Positions 36,364-46,091 of a DNA stretch of 64,000 nucleotides are shown here, piece by piece. The notes below the pieces were generated by a model. It saw only the letters and a list, made by a program, of their open reading frames with translations. It was not told where the DNA came from and made no database searches. The stretch lies in assembly GCF_900230225.1 (NCBI RefSeq), contig NZ_OCNH01000003.1, forward strand, positions 248,001-312,000, given 5' to 3'. Numbering within the stretch: position 1 is the stretch's first letter; each line of letters starts with the position of its first letter. Made by a program: the position numbers and the translations under genes. The stretch is from Spirosoma fluviale (GTDB taxonomy: Bacteria; Bacteroidota; Bacteroidia; Cytophagales; Spirosomataceae).

Positions 36364-36874
36364 ACTACTGAGATCAATAAGGGAAGCCCAGCTGTCAGGT
36401 CACTGGTGCTAGTGTAGAGCTACCTTTAAGGCCGCCCCGATAATGGTCTTTGCTACCTTCTGGGAACAAGTTGTTCCGGTTCAATGCTGATTCGGTTATT
36501 CATGGCTTACGTTAAGGTAATTCGATGATAGTCAGATTTCTGCGTCGATAAATTAGGGTATTGTTACTCCCCTGTCTCTACACTTGCAAACCTAAGGAAG
36601 GGCTACCCACTGAGAGCGGTACGAATCGACGATTTTTCGGTAAAAGGAGAGGATTGTCAGGAAAGAGCAAGGCAAAAGTTGCCAGAATGAGGGAAACAAA
36701 ATGATGTGGAAATAGCTAGCCTACTTCTATTACGTTACCCGACTTGATTAAAGATAGCCGTTAGAATATCTATAGTTAACTCAGGCGGTTAATATAGATT
36801 TGCCTTTCAAATACCTGTAAAAGCGAATACGACGAAGTCCAGTAGACAAATAGACGTATGCTACTGAAATAGGT
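36364..36874. other. Non-coding stretch beside the IS3 fragment
   Basis: About 510 bases. Carries the promoter region of the MRJP-like gene at its left and, on the right, the presumed non-coding end of the IS3 fragment. I could not locate a terminal inverted repeat or target duplication. No gene recognised. Confidence 0.4.
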
Positions 36875-37486
36875 TTACAAAGGGGAAGAAAAGGCCGTAT
36901 CTACCGGATATTGCACATTTCCGTACCGCACTTTTTTATAAGGGTACCATTTTAAGGCGTGATACCCTGTCTGTTGATGCGCTCGATTGGGTGATAAGTT
37001 GTTTAATGACCCATGAGGCCGCAACGAATTATACGTATCAATCGCCTGCGCCACGGCGGCTTGGGCCGCCACAAAACTGGGAAAACCACGCAAGTGAAAA
37101 TCGTCCTTCAAGCAACGAAACACCCGCTCGGCCAATGCATTCTCGTTGGGATCACCTGACTCCGTCATGCTGATGGCGATACTGGCCTTCTTTAGCCGGT
37201 CTACATAAGCCCCCGAGCAATATTGAACCCCTCGATCGGAGTGATGAACCAACTCCTGTTGGCTTTCGCCACGCTCCCTTAGGGCCATCTCTAAAGCCGC
37301 TAAGGGCCCTTTCGCTTCCAGCGTTTTATGCAACGACCAGCCCACGATTTTCCGCGAATACCCGTCCATGATCACCGATAAATAAGCAAAGCCATGCCCC
37401 ACCAAGAGGTACGTGAGGTCACTTACCCAAAGCCGATTCGGCCGATTCGGCTTCAGCTCTTTGACCTGATTAGGCCGGGCCGATTT
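36875..37486 (-). pseudogene. IS3-family transposase (OrfB) fragment, 5' part missing
   Basis: The open frame runs from about 37486 down to 36875 (about 203 codons). It carries the whole DDE core: first Asp in NRLWVSDLTYLLVG, second in ELVHHSDRGVQYCS, and Glu in NENALAERVFRCLKDDF. The family tail is TYNSLRPHGSLNNLSPNRAHQ. The N-terminal third of OrfB (HTH_21 region) and all of OrfA are missing. Reading upstream, the frame meets TAG at 37487-37489 and then at once the 3' end of an IS110 transposase. Not functional; the break looks like an insertion junction. Confidence 0.85.
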
Positions 37487-37493
37487 CTATGGT

Positions 37494-38216
37494 TCAAACA
37501 AGGGTTGGCGTATAATTTTTGTTATATTTTTTACCCTGCTTAACGACTGCATAGACCCGATGGATGAGCTTATTTCTTAATGCGTTGATGACCAGCATCT
37601 TATTTTTACCCTGAGCCACCTTTCGCTAATAATACGCCTGTAATTCACCAGGCACTTGAAGTGCCGACATAGCTGCCATATGAAGTAATGTTTTAAGTGA
37701 CTTTCGAGCATGGTGATTCACGCGGGTCTTGCCCCGTACACTACTTCCCGAAGAGTGTTCGAAGGGAGCTACGCCCGCATGGCAAGCTAGTTTTTTGGGA
37801 TCTTTAATGGCGTTGAACTCATCACTGGCCAGGATTAATTCAGTGGCCACGACTTGACCAACACCGGGGATAGAAGTCACCAACTCAAAGAGTGCTTTCA
37901 GCGTAGGATCGTCAGTAATAAGCTGTTTGATCGCCTTTTCGACCCCTTTTAAATCGCTTAGTAGCGCCTTCAGTGAGCTACTGCAATGCTGACCTAGTTG
38001 GGTAGTCAGGGCTTTGTCGCCAAATCGTTTTTGTTCGGCTAGGGGCACTTTCAACTGGCTGATCATACCTTGCAGACGCTGACGAAGTCGAGTAAATTCC
38101 GCCAGCTTTTTCATGACGGGTCGAGCTGGCTTCCATAGGTTGCGAGCCTGGCCGGAGACGCTAGGGAAGCCCGCTCGGTTGTCTGTCTGGCAAGCTACCC
38201 AAATCTTGGTTTCTTA
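37494..38216 (-). pseudogene. IS110-family transposase C-terminal fragment with internal amber codon
   Basis: The open frame from about 38216 covers the linker (LWKPARPVMKKLAEFTRLRQRL) and the Transposase_20 domain (SIPGVGQVVATELILASDEF, KKLACHAGVAPFEHSSGSS, RVNHHARKSLKTLLHMAAMSA), which holds the IS110 Ser-containing region. The N-terminal RuvC-like DEDD domain is missing. TAG at 37626-37628 interrupts ELQAYY; the same frame then continues with RKVAQGKNKMLVINALRNKL to TGA at 37494-37496, the expected IS110 tail, so TAG replaces a sense codon, probably Gln. Truncated and mutated, thus inactive. Confidence 0.85.
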
Positions 38217-38749
38217 CCAGCCCTCAAACCTAAAGGCCGGGGCGGCACAATACTTTCAGACTACGCATTAAACAGTTAACTGTCTTTTTTTTAGGTATTT
38301 ATAGCGAAGATTTCATCCTAACGTGGGGCCGGCCGACGGTCGATTGAACGAAAAGGGGAAGAATTGACAGAGTATCATCTTTTAAGGCCTTAAAATCGTT
38401 TCATCCGCGGTGGCGACGGGCAGACCCGGGTCGGCGCACCGACTGCTGGCAATTTGCCTTTTCCGAAATCAAATCGCTTCGGCCGGTCCGCCGGTGCGAC
38501 TCCGATTCATGAAACCTGCTCATTTATTGAGTTTTACGAAATGAACCGGGCCGCGCCACGGTGGCCCGCTTTGGTAGCTGCAACCTTAGCAGGGCCATAG
38601 ATCGGCCTAAACTGGGGCCTTGGGAATGAACCTATCGTTCAACTATTCCTTTTGGCCGAAAATTACTGTTTTATGGCTGAAATGTGAAAGCCCTTCTGTG
38701 GGTATCCGGCGAAGTTTGTCTGACTGTTCACTGATAAACTCCCTGAGCC
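38217..38749. other. Non-coding stretch after the IS fragments
   Basis: About 530 bases before the outer-membrane gene. Contains the repeat copy at 38409-38445 and several GC-rich inverted words (GGCCGGCCGAC, CGGCCGGTCCGCCGG). No gene, promoter box or IS end was identified with confidence. Confidence 0.4.
38409..38445 (+). repeat. Diverged dispersed repeat, left copy
   Basis: Contains GGTGGCGACGGGCAGACCCG then GGTCGGCGCACCGACTG; nearly the same text, with small gaps, recurs at 45889-45923. The two copies bracket the receptor/two-component block. Confidence 0.7.
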
Positions 38750-41179
38750 ATGAAACTTGTTTATGCTTTCTTCTTTCTGCTTTCTCTCCCGCTGCTCGGG
38801 CAATCGATCCGGGGAACTGTTCAGGAAAGTGATGGTAAGATAATACCATTTGCCTCCGTTCTTCTACTTAAAAGTACTGACTCATCGCTGATAAAAGGCG
38901 CAGTAGCGTCCGTAACAGGTACGTTTATCATTGATAATGTGCCAGAGGGTACGTATATCCTTGCCGTTAGTATGGTTGGCTACCAGAAAGCTCACACAAG
39001 TCTTGTAGTTATGGCAGGGGCTACCAAACTACAATTACCTGCACTTACTCTTTTGCACGAAATCCAGCAATTGGCCGAAGTGAAGGTTGTCGTCCAAAAG
39101 CCCATGTTTGAACAACAGCTGGATAAGCTGGTAGTCCATGTCGGTAGTATGCTATCGGTGGCCGGGAGTTCAGCGCTTGATGTGCTCGAACGTTCGCCGG
39201 GCGTGATGGTGAATCGCCAGCAGAATGCCCTGACGCTCATCGGTAAAGGGGGCGTAACGGTAATGATTAACGGCAAAATCAGCCGCCTGCCGCTCGATGC
39301 CGTTATGCAGCAACTAGCCGGGATGAACGCCAGTAACATCGACCGGGTCGAACTCATTACCAGCCCTTCTGCCCGGTACGACGCGGAGGGTGATGCAGGG
39401 ATCATTAACATTATCCTCAAAAAAGACATCTCCATGGGTACGAATGGTACCTATAACCTCACGGCAGGCTATGGCTTCTACGAAAAGCCGGCCGGTTCGA
39501 TCAACCTGAACCATCGCAGCCAACGGCTGAACCTCTTCAGCGATGCCTCGGCGCTGTACGACAGGCAGCAGCAGGAGTTCTGGGGCGAACGCCGGTTTAG
39601 CTTCAACGACATAGAAAACCTATATGGCGTCACGGTACGGCATAAGCCGTTGGGGCAGAATTATAGCGCCCGGTTAGGGGCTGACTATACGCTAGCAGCA
39701 CGGACCACCCTGGGTGGATTGGTAGCCGGTTTTTTGAACCAGTGGTCGACTCTGAAAAACAGCCACGTTACGCTTCAGCAAAGTATGAGGCTCACCGAGC
39801 TGAACCAGTTGGCAGACCGGGAGCTGAACCGCTGGACGCAGGGTATGGTCAACCTGAACCTGCGCCATAGCTTTGGGAAGGACCGCCTGCTGAGTCTGGA
39901 TGCCGATCGGCTTCAGTATTTCAATACCAATTCGCACGACTACCGCAGCCACTATACTTACCTGCTTACAGAACAGCAGCGGCAGGAAGATATGAACAGC
40001 AGCAAACTTACACCCATTCGGATGTGGGTGCTGAAAGCGGATTACAGCCAGCCCCTCGGCGCAAAAGCCAAACTGGAAATGGGGGCCAAGAGCACCCGGA
40101 CCCGCCTGACCAATGACGTTGTGGTGAATCGTTTACTTAATACCGGCTGGCAGGCCGACCCTGACTTTAGTCAGAATTACACGCTAAGCGATAATATTAC
40201 GGCCGTTTATGCCAATTTCAATCAGAGCTTGACGGCCCGGACGAAGCTTCAGGCAGGGTTGCGGTATGAACACACCCGCACTGACGTCAGTACGCAGGAA
40301 AACCCCATCCTGGTAGCCCGCAATTACGGTAGTTTGTTCCCGAGTGTATTTCTATCGCATGACCTGGGCAAAAAAGGAGTGCCGTCCACGCGCAGCCTGC
40401 AACTATCGTATAGTCGCCGGATTCAGCGCCCCGACTATACCTTACTTGCTCCGTTTGTTCTATTTGTAGATCCTCAGTCGTTTGTGACGGGCAATCCGGC
40501 CCTTCTACCTACCTTCACCAATATAGGGCAGCTCACCTACCGATTCCGCAGCAGCTGGCTCGTGACTGTTCGCTATAGCCACGACCGTAACGCGCTGGAT
40601 CGATTCCGCATCCGTTTCGACTCTACCCTGAATCGATCCATCACTACGCCAGATAATATACGCTCATTCCAAACCGTTTCGGCGGCTTTTACCATTCCCC
40701 TGGTGCTGACCCACTGGTGGCAGGTCCAGACCAACCTGATTGGCATTTGGCAGATGGCATCGACCGAAATTAACCAAAAGACGCTCACCTACGGCAACCG
40801 CTACGGCAGCGTGACCCAAAGTCATACGTTTAAATTGTCCAAAGGCTTCACCGGTGAGCTAAGTCTGAATTACCAGTCGGCAATGCTGTTGGGACTGGCG
40901 AGAGCCCGTCCGCTGGGCAGCGTCAACGTTGGTATCCAGAAGAAGTTTACTGATAACCGAAGTTCACTGGCATTGTCGGTCAGTGACCTGTTTTGGACCA
41001 ACCGCCGGGCCCTGGATGCTATCTTCACCGGAGGAACCGGGAGTTATGGTTTCCGCAACGAACCCCGTATCGTACGGCTGACCTACAGCCGGAGCTTCGG
41101 CAGCCAGACCGTCAAAGGCGCTAGCCGACGAGCCACCGGCTCCGAAGATGAACGCGGCCGGGTCTCCACTAGTAATTAG
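38750..41179 (+). CDS. Outer-membrane beta-barrel protein, TonB-receptor-like
   Basis: 809 residues. Signal peptide (MKLVYAFFFLLSLPLLGQS), a carboxypeptidase-regulatory-like beta-sandwich (about 20-100; IRGTVQESDGKIIPFASVLL), a plug-like domain (DVLERSPGVMVNRQQNALTL, VMINGKISRLPLDAVMQQL, GDAGIINIILKK) and a large beta-barrel of the OMP_b-brl_3 type to the end. No TonB box is evident. Members transport or bind unknown nutrients. It is followed, 200 bases on, by a chain of two-component genes on the same strand, so it may be their target or part of their sensing route. Confidence 0.9.
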   Translation: MKLVYAFFFLLSLPLLGQSIRGTVQESDGKIIPFASVLLLKSTDSSLIKGAVASVTGTFIIDNVPEGTYILAVSMVGYQKAHTSLVVMAGATKLQLPALTLLHEIQQLAEVKVVVQKPMFEQQLDKLVVHVGSMLSVAGSSALDVLERSPGVMVNRQQNALTLIGKGGVTVMINGKISRLPLDAVMQQLAGMNASNIDRVELITSPSARYDAEGDAGIINIILKKDISMGTNGTYNLTAGYGFYEKPAGSINLNHRSQRLNLFSDASALYDRQQQEFWGERRFSFNDIENLYGVTVRHKPLGQNYSARLGADYTLAARTTLGGLVAGFLNQWSTLKNSHVTLQQSMRLTELNQLADRELNRWTQGMVNLNLRHSFGKDRLLSLDADRLQYFNTNSHDYRSHYTYLLTEQQRQEDMNSSKLTPIRMWVLKADYSQPLGAKAKLEMGAKSTRTRLTNDVVVNRLLNTGWQADPDFSQNYTLSDNITAVYANFNQSLTARTKLQAGLRYEHTRTDVSTQENPILVARNYGSLFPSVFLSHDLGKKGVPSTRSLQLSYSRRIQRPDYTLLAPFVLFVDPQSFVTGNPALLPTFTNIGQLTYRFRSSWLVTVRYSHDRNALDRFRIRFDSTLNRSITTPDNIRSFQTVSAAFTIPLVLTHWWQVQTNLIGIWQMASTEINQKTLTYGNRYGSVTQSHTFKLSKGFTGELSLNYQSAMLLGLARARPLGSVNVGIQKKFTDNRSSLALSVSDLFWTNRRALDAIFTGGTGSYGFRNEPRIVRLTYSRSFGSQTVKGASRRATGSEDERGRVSTSN

Positions 41180-41379
41180 GTGATTTATTCACGTCATTGG
41201 AAAGACGGAGCAGAATTGTATAAATTGCCTGATAATCAGTTTATAACGAATGAGGAAGGTAATCGCGTGCATAGGCAGTAGTAAGGTTACTAAAGGGGAT
41301 GGGGAACATGCAGGTGGAAACTGAATCGGGCCGCTTTACCCAACGTATTGTGCTTTTATACCCTTAACCCGGAAATTCG

Positions 41380-43257
41380 ATGAACACTGACTGGTTTGAA
41401 TTAAATGTAGCCGCGGTTGCTTCGGTGGCTGAGCTTACCCTTTGCCTGGCGATCCTGAGTTACCTGCTCAGTTTGCCTAATAAGGATAGGGAAGCCAAAC
41501 TGTTTACCGGTATATTCTTTCTTTTGTGTCTGTTTTATGCTGATGATGTTTTCTACAACTTTGTCATTTATATGCCCTTTCGCAGGGTTATAATTGTCGT
41601 GGGTAACATCATCCTGTGCTTCTCAAATTTATTGTTTGTGTGGTTTGCCTACCAATGCGGGGGTAACCCCTTCAGAAGGGAGTCTACTTGGGCTCTGTTG
41701 GTTTTGAGCCTGATTTTAGCCCTCACCCTTCTACTATCGGATATAGGTACTCGAAATATATATCTAGCCCTGGCCTTTTCGCTTTGTGTAGCTTGGGTAG
41801 TAGGGATATATACCCGAAAGGCCCGCCGAGTCGAGCAGGAATTGGGGCGGCCTACGCCCACCAGCAAAATGCTGAGAGGCTTTCAAAAATGGGCTATCAT
41901 CGATTTTTTAATTTGGACAACTGCTCTCTATTTTCACGTGGCCAGACTTCTGGAGTATCTTCCCTTTACGCTTTGGTACTATGTGGCACACTCATTAGGC
42001 TTTATTCAAATTACCTATTCCACGATTGTCTTTCTGAATTACACCCAGCAGCGTACCTCGTTCCAGGCCAAAGTAGTTGGCCTGGTACTCTGTCCGCTGC
42101 TGATCATTCTAGCCCTTACGCCTTTTTTACTACGGCAACTGATAGTGGACCTGCCCAATTTCGGCTCGGTCAACCACCGGATGTCGGCCGCCTTTTTATG
42201 GCTGATTCCCATCACCACCCTGACCGTACTGGCTGGGCTGCCGCGTTTGTTGCGGTCCAATCTACTCAACCCGCTCAACCAGATCCTGGACGGGGTTCGG
42301 CAGGTTGATGCGGGTAATCTGGGGGTACAGGTACCGGTATTGGTCAACGATGAGGTAGGTCTGCTAGCTCAGCAATTCAATCGCATGACCAACTCGCTGC
42401 AACGGTATAGTAGCGAAATGGAAACGCTCGTAGCCGAGCGAACCGCCCAGCTCCAGCAAACGCTTGACACGCTCAAAGCCACGCAGGCCCAGCTCATCCA
42501 GAAAGAGAAGATGGCCAGTCTGGGTGAGCTGACCGCCGGAATCGCCCACGAGATTCAGAACCCCCTGAACTTCGTCAATAACTTCTCCGACGTATCGGTG
42601 GAGTTGGTGGAAGAACTTAAAGAGGAAGCCCAGGCGGGTCGAACAACTCACGTGCTGGCCCTCGCCGACGACCTGAGTCAGAACCTGCAACATATTACCC
42701 AGAATGGTCAACGGGCCAGCAACATCGTGCGGGGCATGTTAGAGCACAGCCGCACCCCGAGCAGCGAGCGCCGGCCCACTAACCTGAACGCCCTGGCTGA
42801 TGAATACCTGAAATTAGCTTATCATGGGATGCGGGTGCAGGACCCGGATTTTTCGGTCCAACTGTGTACCCAATTCGATGATGACTCAACGTCGGTGGTG
42901 GTTTCCCCGCAGGACATCGGCCGGGTGCTGCTCAATCTCTACAACAACGCCTTTTATGCCGTGCGGCAGAAACAGCAGCAGCAGGTTACCGGATTTGAGC
43001 CGCAGGTTATGGTCAGTACGCAGGTCGACCAGGGCACCATTGTCCTGCTGGTAAAGGACAACGGCACCGGCATTCCTAAGAATATTATGGATAAAATTTA
43101 TCAGCCGTTCTTCACCACCAAGCCGACCGGGCAGGGCACGGGTCTGGGATTGAGCTTAAGCTATGACATTGTCACCAAAGCGCATGGGGGTGACATGCGG
43201 GTAGTGAGCCACGAAGGTGAGGGAACCGAATTTGTCATCCAGTTACCGCTTTTTTAA
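41380..43257 (+). CDS. Seven-helix membrane sensor histidine kinase
   Basis: 625 residues. About seven or eight membrane helices in the first 300 residues (VAELTLCLAILSYLLSL, VIIVVGNIILCFSNLLFVWF, WALLVLSLILALTLLL and others), then a HAMP domain (NPLNQILDGVRQVDAGNLGV), a coiled coil (ETLVAERTAQLQQTLDTLKA), HisKA with phospho-acceptor His390 in LTAGIAHEIQNPLNFV, and HATPase with NLYNNAFYAVR, DNGTGIP and GTGLGLSLSYDIV. Intact. The stop is 14 bases before the single-receiver gene that follows, so the genes are co-transcribed. Confidence 0.94.
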   Translation: MNTDWFELNVAAVASVAELTLCLAILSYLLSLPNKDREAKLFTGIFFLLCLFYADDVFYNFVIYMPFRRVIIVVGNIILCFSNLLFVWFAYQCGGNPFRRESTWALLVLSLILALTLLLSDIGTRNIYLALAFSLCVAWVVGIYTRKARRVEQELGRPTPTSKMLRGFQKWAIIDFLIWTTALYFHVARLLEYLPFTLWYYVAHSLGFIQITYSTIVFLNYTQQRTSFQAKVVGLVLCPLLIILALTPFLLRQLIVDLPNFGSVNHRMSAAFLWLIPITTLTVLAGLPRLLRSNLLNPLNQILDGVRQVDAGNLGVQVPVLVNDEVGLLAQQFNRMTNSLQRYSSEMETLVAERTAQLQQTLDTLKATQAQLIQKEKMASLGELTAGIAHEIQNPLNFVNNFSDVSVELVEELKEEAQAGRTTHVLALADDLSQNLQHITQNGQRASNIVRGMLEHSRTPSSERRPTNLNALADEYLKLAYHGMRVQDPDFSVQLCTQFDDDSTSVVVSPQDIGRVLLNLYNNAFYAVRQKQQQQVTGFEPQVMVSTQVDQGTIVLLVKDNGTGIPKNIMDKIYQPFFTTKPTGQGTGLGLSLSYDIVTKAHGGDMRVVSHEGEGTEFVIQLPLF

Positions 43258-43271
43258 CCAGAAACTAACTC

Positions 43272-43670
43272 ATGAAAAATGTAGCAGTCGACGACGAAGC
43301 CCAAATGAAACAGCTGTTTGACGCGCGGTTCCGACGCGAACTCAGCAACGGTGAAGTACACCTGACGTTTGCCCGCTCGGTAGAAGAAGCCCTGAACGTT
43401 AAGCCCGGCTCCGGCGTGGTACTGATCCTCTTAGCCATCAACTTGCCCGGCATAAGCGGTCTGGAATTATTGCGCCGGACTCGGGAGACGCATCTCCACC
43501 GCCCGCCTGCCGTGATGATAACGGCCTACCCAGGAGCCGCTCCGCTTCCCGCCGATCGGCAGCAGGCCACCCGCTACGGGGCAGACGTTTTCCTGACCAA
43601 GCCCATTGCTTTTAAACGGTTAGGGAAACTATCCGAGTTCGTTGTGGATGATGAGCCGTCTGCCTCATGA
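43272..43670 (+). CDS. Receiver-domain protein lacking the phospho-acceptor Asp
   Basis: 132 residues, a lone receiver fold. It keeps the acidic pair (AVDDE, residues 6-9), the switch Thr84 (VMITAY) and Lys110 (FLTKPI). The residue that should be the phospho-acceptor is Ala55 (LILLAINLPGISG); the matching stretch of the next gene reads VVLLDINMPDISG. GCC in place of GAC is a one-base change. So it cannot be phosphorylated in the standard way. It may be a pseudo-receiver that acts by binding, or a decaying gene. It lies between kinase and hybrid regulator, and its stop overlaps the next start (ATGA), so translation is coupled. Confidence 0.85.
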   Translation: MKNVAVDDEAQMKQLFDARFRRELSNGEVHLTFARSVEEALNVKPGSGVVLILLAINLPGISGLELLRRTRETHLHRPPAVMITAYPGAAPLPADRQQATRYGADVFLTKPIAFKRLGKLSEFVVDDEPSAS

Positions 43671-45643
43671 GCATCAAAATTCTGATTGTCGACGACGAAG
43701 TGCTACTCCAGACTCTGATGCAGCAGCGGTTCCGGCATAAAATCCGGACGGGAGAGTATGAATTCCGCTTTGCCCTTAGCGGTCGGCAGGCGCTGGACTC
43801 CATTCGGGAAAATACCGATATTGATGTAGTACTACTCGACATCAACATGCCCGACATCAGCGGACTGGCGCTACTGGCCCAATTGCCCGATCTGCTGCCG
43901 CTGAGCCAGGTAGTGATGGTTTCAGCCTACGGGGACCTGAATAATATCCGGTTGGCGATGAATCGGGGAGCGTTTGATTTCGTAATGAAGCCCATCAATT
44001 TTCAGGATCTGGAGACGACTATCGACAAAACCGCCCGGTACGTGAGCCAACTCCGTGAGTCTGTCCACACCAAGGCCGTAGCAGAACTGAAAGCCCGGTT
44101 TTTCGACAACATTACCCATGAGTTCCGAACCCCCCTGTCGCTGATTCTGGCTCCGGTCGATGCCCTGTTGCAAAATACGCAGCACGACAATCGCACCCGG
44201 CACAGTCTGCTAACGATCCGTCAGAACGGCCGACAGTTGCTGCACCTAATCAACCAGTTGCTGGACCTAACGAAGCTGGAAGCAGGCAGCCTGCCCATAA
44301 TTGAATTGCGGGGCGATGTAATCCTGTTTGTGACGCAGGTGGTGGACTCCTTCCGCGTCATTGCCGAGCAGAAGGAGCTGGCGCTGTTTTTTTCGACCGA
44401 TACCGCCGGACACGAAGTGCTCTTTGATGGCGATAAGTGGGAAAAGATCCTGAAAAACCTATTGTCAAATGCTCTCAAATTCACCTCCCCCGGTGGTTGG
44501 GTATCCGTTACTTGCCAGCTACAACCGGACCGGGTGGTACTGACCATCAGCGACTCAGGCATCGGTATTCCAGCCGAACACCTGCCCCACATTTTTGACC
44601 GCTTTTACCAGGTGGTTACGTCGCTGACCCGCTCGTACGAAGGTTCCGGCATCGGACTGGCACTGGCCAATGAGCTGACCCGTCAATTGGGCGGTACGGT
44701 GTCGGTGGAGAGTACCCCGGCCGTGGGAACCACCTTTATCGTAGCACTGCCCGTTCGTCCCTTACCGGAAACGGCTACGTTGGAGAATCCGCAACTGGTT
44801 TCGGCCGATACCGAGCCATGGCTGTTTACCCGCGAATCGGCTGAAGACGACGATGCCGATGCCGCCAAACCCCTGATTCTGCTGGTAGAAGATAATAGCG
44901 AACTGCTGGCGTTTATTGCCGAATCATTGACAGGTCTGTACCGAGTGCTGACGGCGACAAACGGTCGCGACGCGCTGGACATCGCTCAGCGTGAACTGCC
45001 CGATGTAGTCGTCACCGATGTGATGATGCCTGAACTAGATGGCTACCAACTAACGCGCCACCTGAAAAACAACCCGACCACCGACCATATCTGCGTAGTA
45101 CTGCTGACCGCCCGGTCGGCCCCGGCCAGTCGCCGGGAAGGCCTGGCTGAAGGTGCCGACGATTACCTGACCAAACCCTTCGACCTGGATGAACTGCGCC
45201 TGCGGCTGCGTAACCTTATCAGCCGGCAACATAAATTGCGGGCGTTCTTCGAGCGGCAGATGGGGAGCCTCTTGCTGGAAGAAAAAGCTGACGAAACACC
45301 GCCGGTAACCGCCCGGGAGGCTTTTCTGACTAAACTCAACAAAATCATTGAAGCGAATCTGGATGACTCCAATTTTCGGGCCGAAACTATGGCCGACGAA
45401 GTATGCATGAGCATCCGGACGCTTACCCGTAAACTCACCATGCTCACCGGTATCAGCCCGGGGCGGCTGGTTCGGACCTACCGGCTCCGACGGGCCATTG
45501 ATCTGCTGCGGCAGGGTCACCCCATTGCGGAGACCGCTTACATGGTCGGCTTCGAGAATCCGTCGTATTTTACCAGAGCTTTTAAAGAGATTTATCAGAA
45601 AACGCCTTCAGAGTATTTGGCAGTCAACGAACACTTGTCATGA
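43667..45643 (+). CDS. Hybrid two-component protein: receiver-kinase-receiver-AraC
   Basis: 658 residues. Receiver 1 (about 1-120; Asp58 in VVLLDINMPDISG), HisKA with His151 in FFDNITHEFRTPLSLIL, HATPase (LLSNALKFTSPGG, SDSGIGIP, GSGIGLALANEL), receiver 2 (about 405-520; Asp451 in VVTDVMMPELDG, Lys in DDYLTKPF), and an AraC-type DNA-binding domain (about 550-655; SIRTLTRKLTMLTGISPGRL, IAETAYMVGFENPSYFTRAF, TPSEYL). All phospho-transfer residues are present. There is no membrane segment or sensor domain, unlike the Bacteroides hybrid regulators of glycan loci. It is therefore likely to receive the signal from the membrane kinase at 41380 through receiver 1. Confidence 0.94.
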   Translation: MSIKILIVDDEVLLQTLMQQRFRHKIRTGEYEFRFALSGRQALDSIRENTDIDVVLLDINMPDISGLALLAQLPDLLPLSQVVMVSAYGDLNNIRLAMNRGAFDFVMKPINFQDLETTIDKTARYVSQLRESVHTKAVAELKARFFDNITHEFRTPLSLILAPVDALLQNTQHDNRTRHSLLTIRQNGRQLLHLINQLLDLTKLEAGSLPIIELRGDVILFVTQVVDSFRVIAEQKELALFFSTDTAGHEVLFDGDKWEKILKNLLSNALKFTSPGGWVSVTCQLQPDRVVLTISDSGIGIPAEHLPHIFDRFYQVVTSLTRSYEGSGIGLALANELTRQLGGTVSVESTPAVGTTFIVALPVRPLPETATLENPQLVSADTEPWLFTRESAEDDDADAAKPLILLVEDNSELLAFIAESLTGLYRVLTATNGRDALDIAQRELPDVVVTDVMMPELDGYQLTRHLKNNPTTDHICVVLLTARSAPASRREGLAEGADDYLTKPFDLDELRLRLRNLISRQHKLRAFFERQMGSLLLEEKADETPPVTAREAFLTKLNKIIEANLDDSNFRAETMADEVCMSIRTLTRKLTMLTGISPGRLVRTYRLRRAIDLLRQGHPIAETAYMVGFENPSYFTRAFKEIYQKTPSEYLAVNEHLS

Positions 45644-45888
45644 AAGGTACTCTATTGCCAAAATAGACTGAAAGTTGGCCGAAAAGCACCTGTTCTTGTT
45701 CTACCAGGCGCAGCTTCCGCCGGTGGATGTCTAATAATAAATATTCAGGTATATAGTGGTTCAGCGTCCTTTTAGGTGCATCCTGATGGTTTACTTAGTT
45801 GAGTGGCTATGGACCTGTCCGCGCTAACTGTCTTCGTAACGTAGTTACTTAATCAGGCCACTCCGCCGTAGGCGACGAACTGGACTAC

Positions 45889-45923
45889 GGTGGCGAGGGG
45901 CAGACCCGGGGCGGCACCGACTG
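45889..45923 (+). repeat. Diverged dispersed repeat, right copy
   Basis: Contains GGTGGCGAGGGGCAGACCCG and GGCGGCACCGACTG, matching 38409-38445 with few differences and small gaps. Confidence 0.7.
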
Positions 45924-45931
45924 TGAGCCAC

Positions 45932-46015
45932 TTGACAGATAGTAAAAAATCAGTGTCTCGCAAAAACGCTCCCTCCTGAGACGTCCAATCCCTCACAAGT
46001 AGCTGCATTATAATC
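45932..46015 (+). repeat. Interspersed intergenic repeat, copy A (left part)
   Basis: Starts TTGACAGATAGTAAAAAATC, then GTCTCGCAAAAACGCTCCC, TGAGACG and a looser AAGTAGCTGCATTA. The opening is shared with the copy at 58937. The CGCTCCC-TGAGAC part and what follows are shared with the copy at 62491. Confidence 0.65.
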
Positions 46016-46091
46016 GTAGTGGTTTCAGGCTTTGACAAATTCCCGAGGTTAGGTAAGAGAGAAAAACGCTTCTTTCCTACCTTTACCAAGT

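Larger units (their letters stand above)
45644..46091. other. Intergenic region with two repeat families
   Basis: About 450 bases. Holds the right copy of the GGTGGCGA-type repeat (45889-45923) and, directly after it, the left part of the interspersed repeat (45932-46015). The end, TTCCTACCTTTACCAAG just before 46092, includes TACCTTTA, a near match to the -7 box. No gene seen. Confidence 0.5.
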
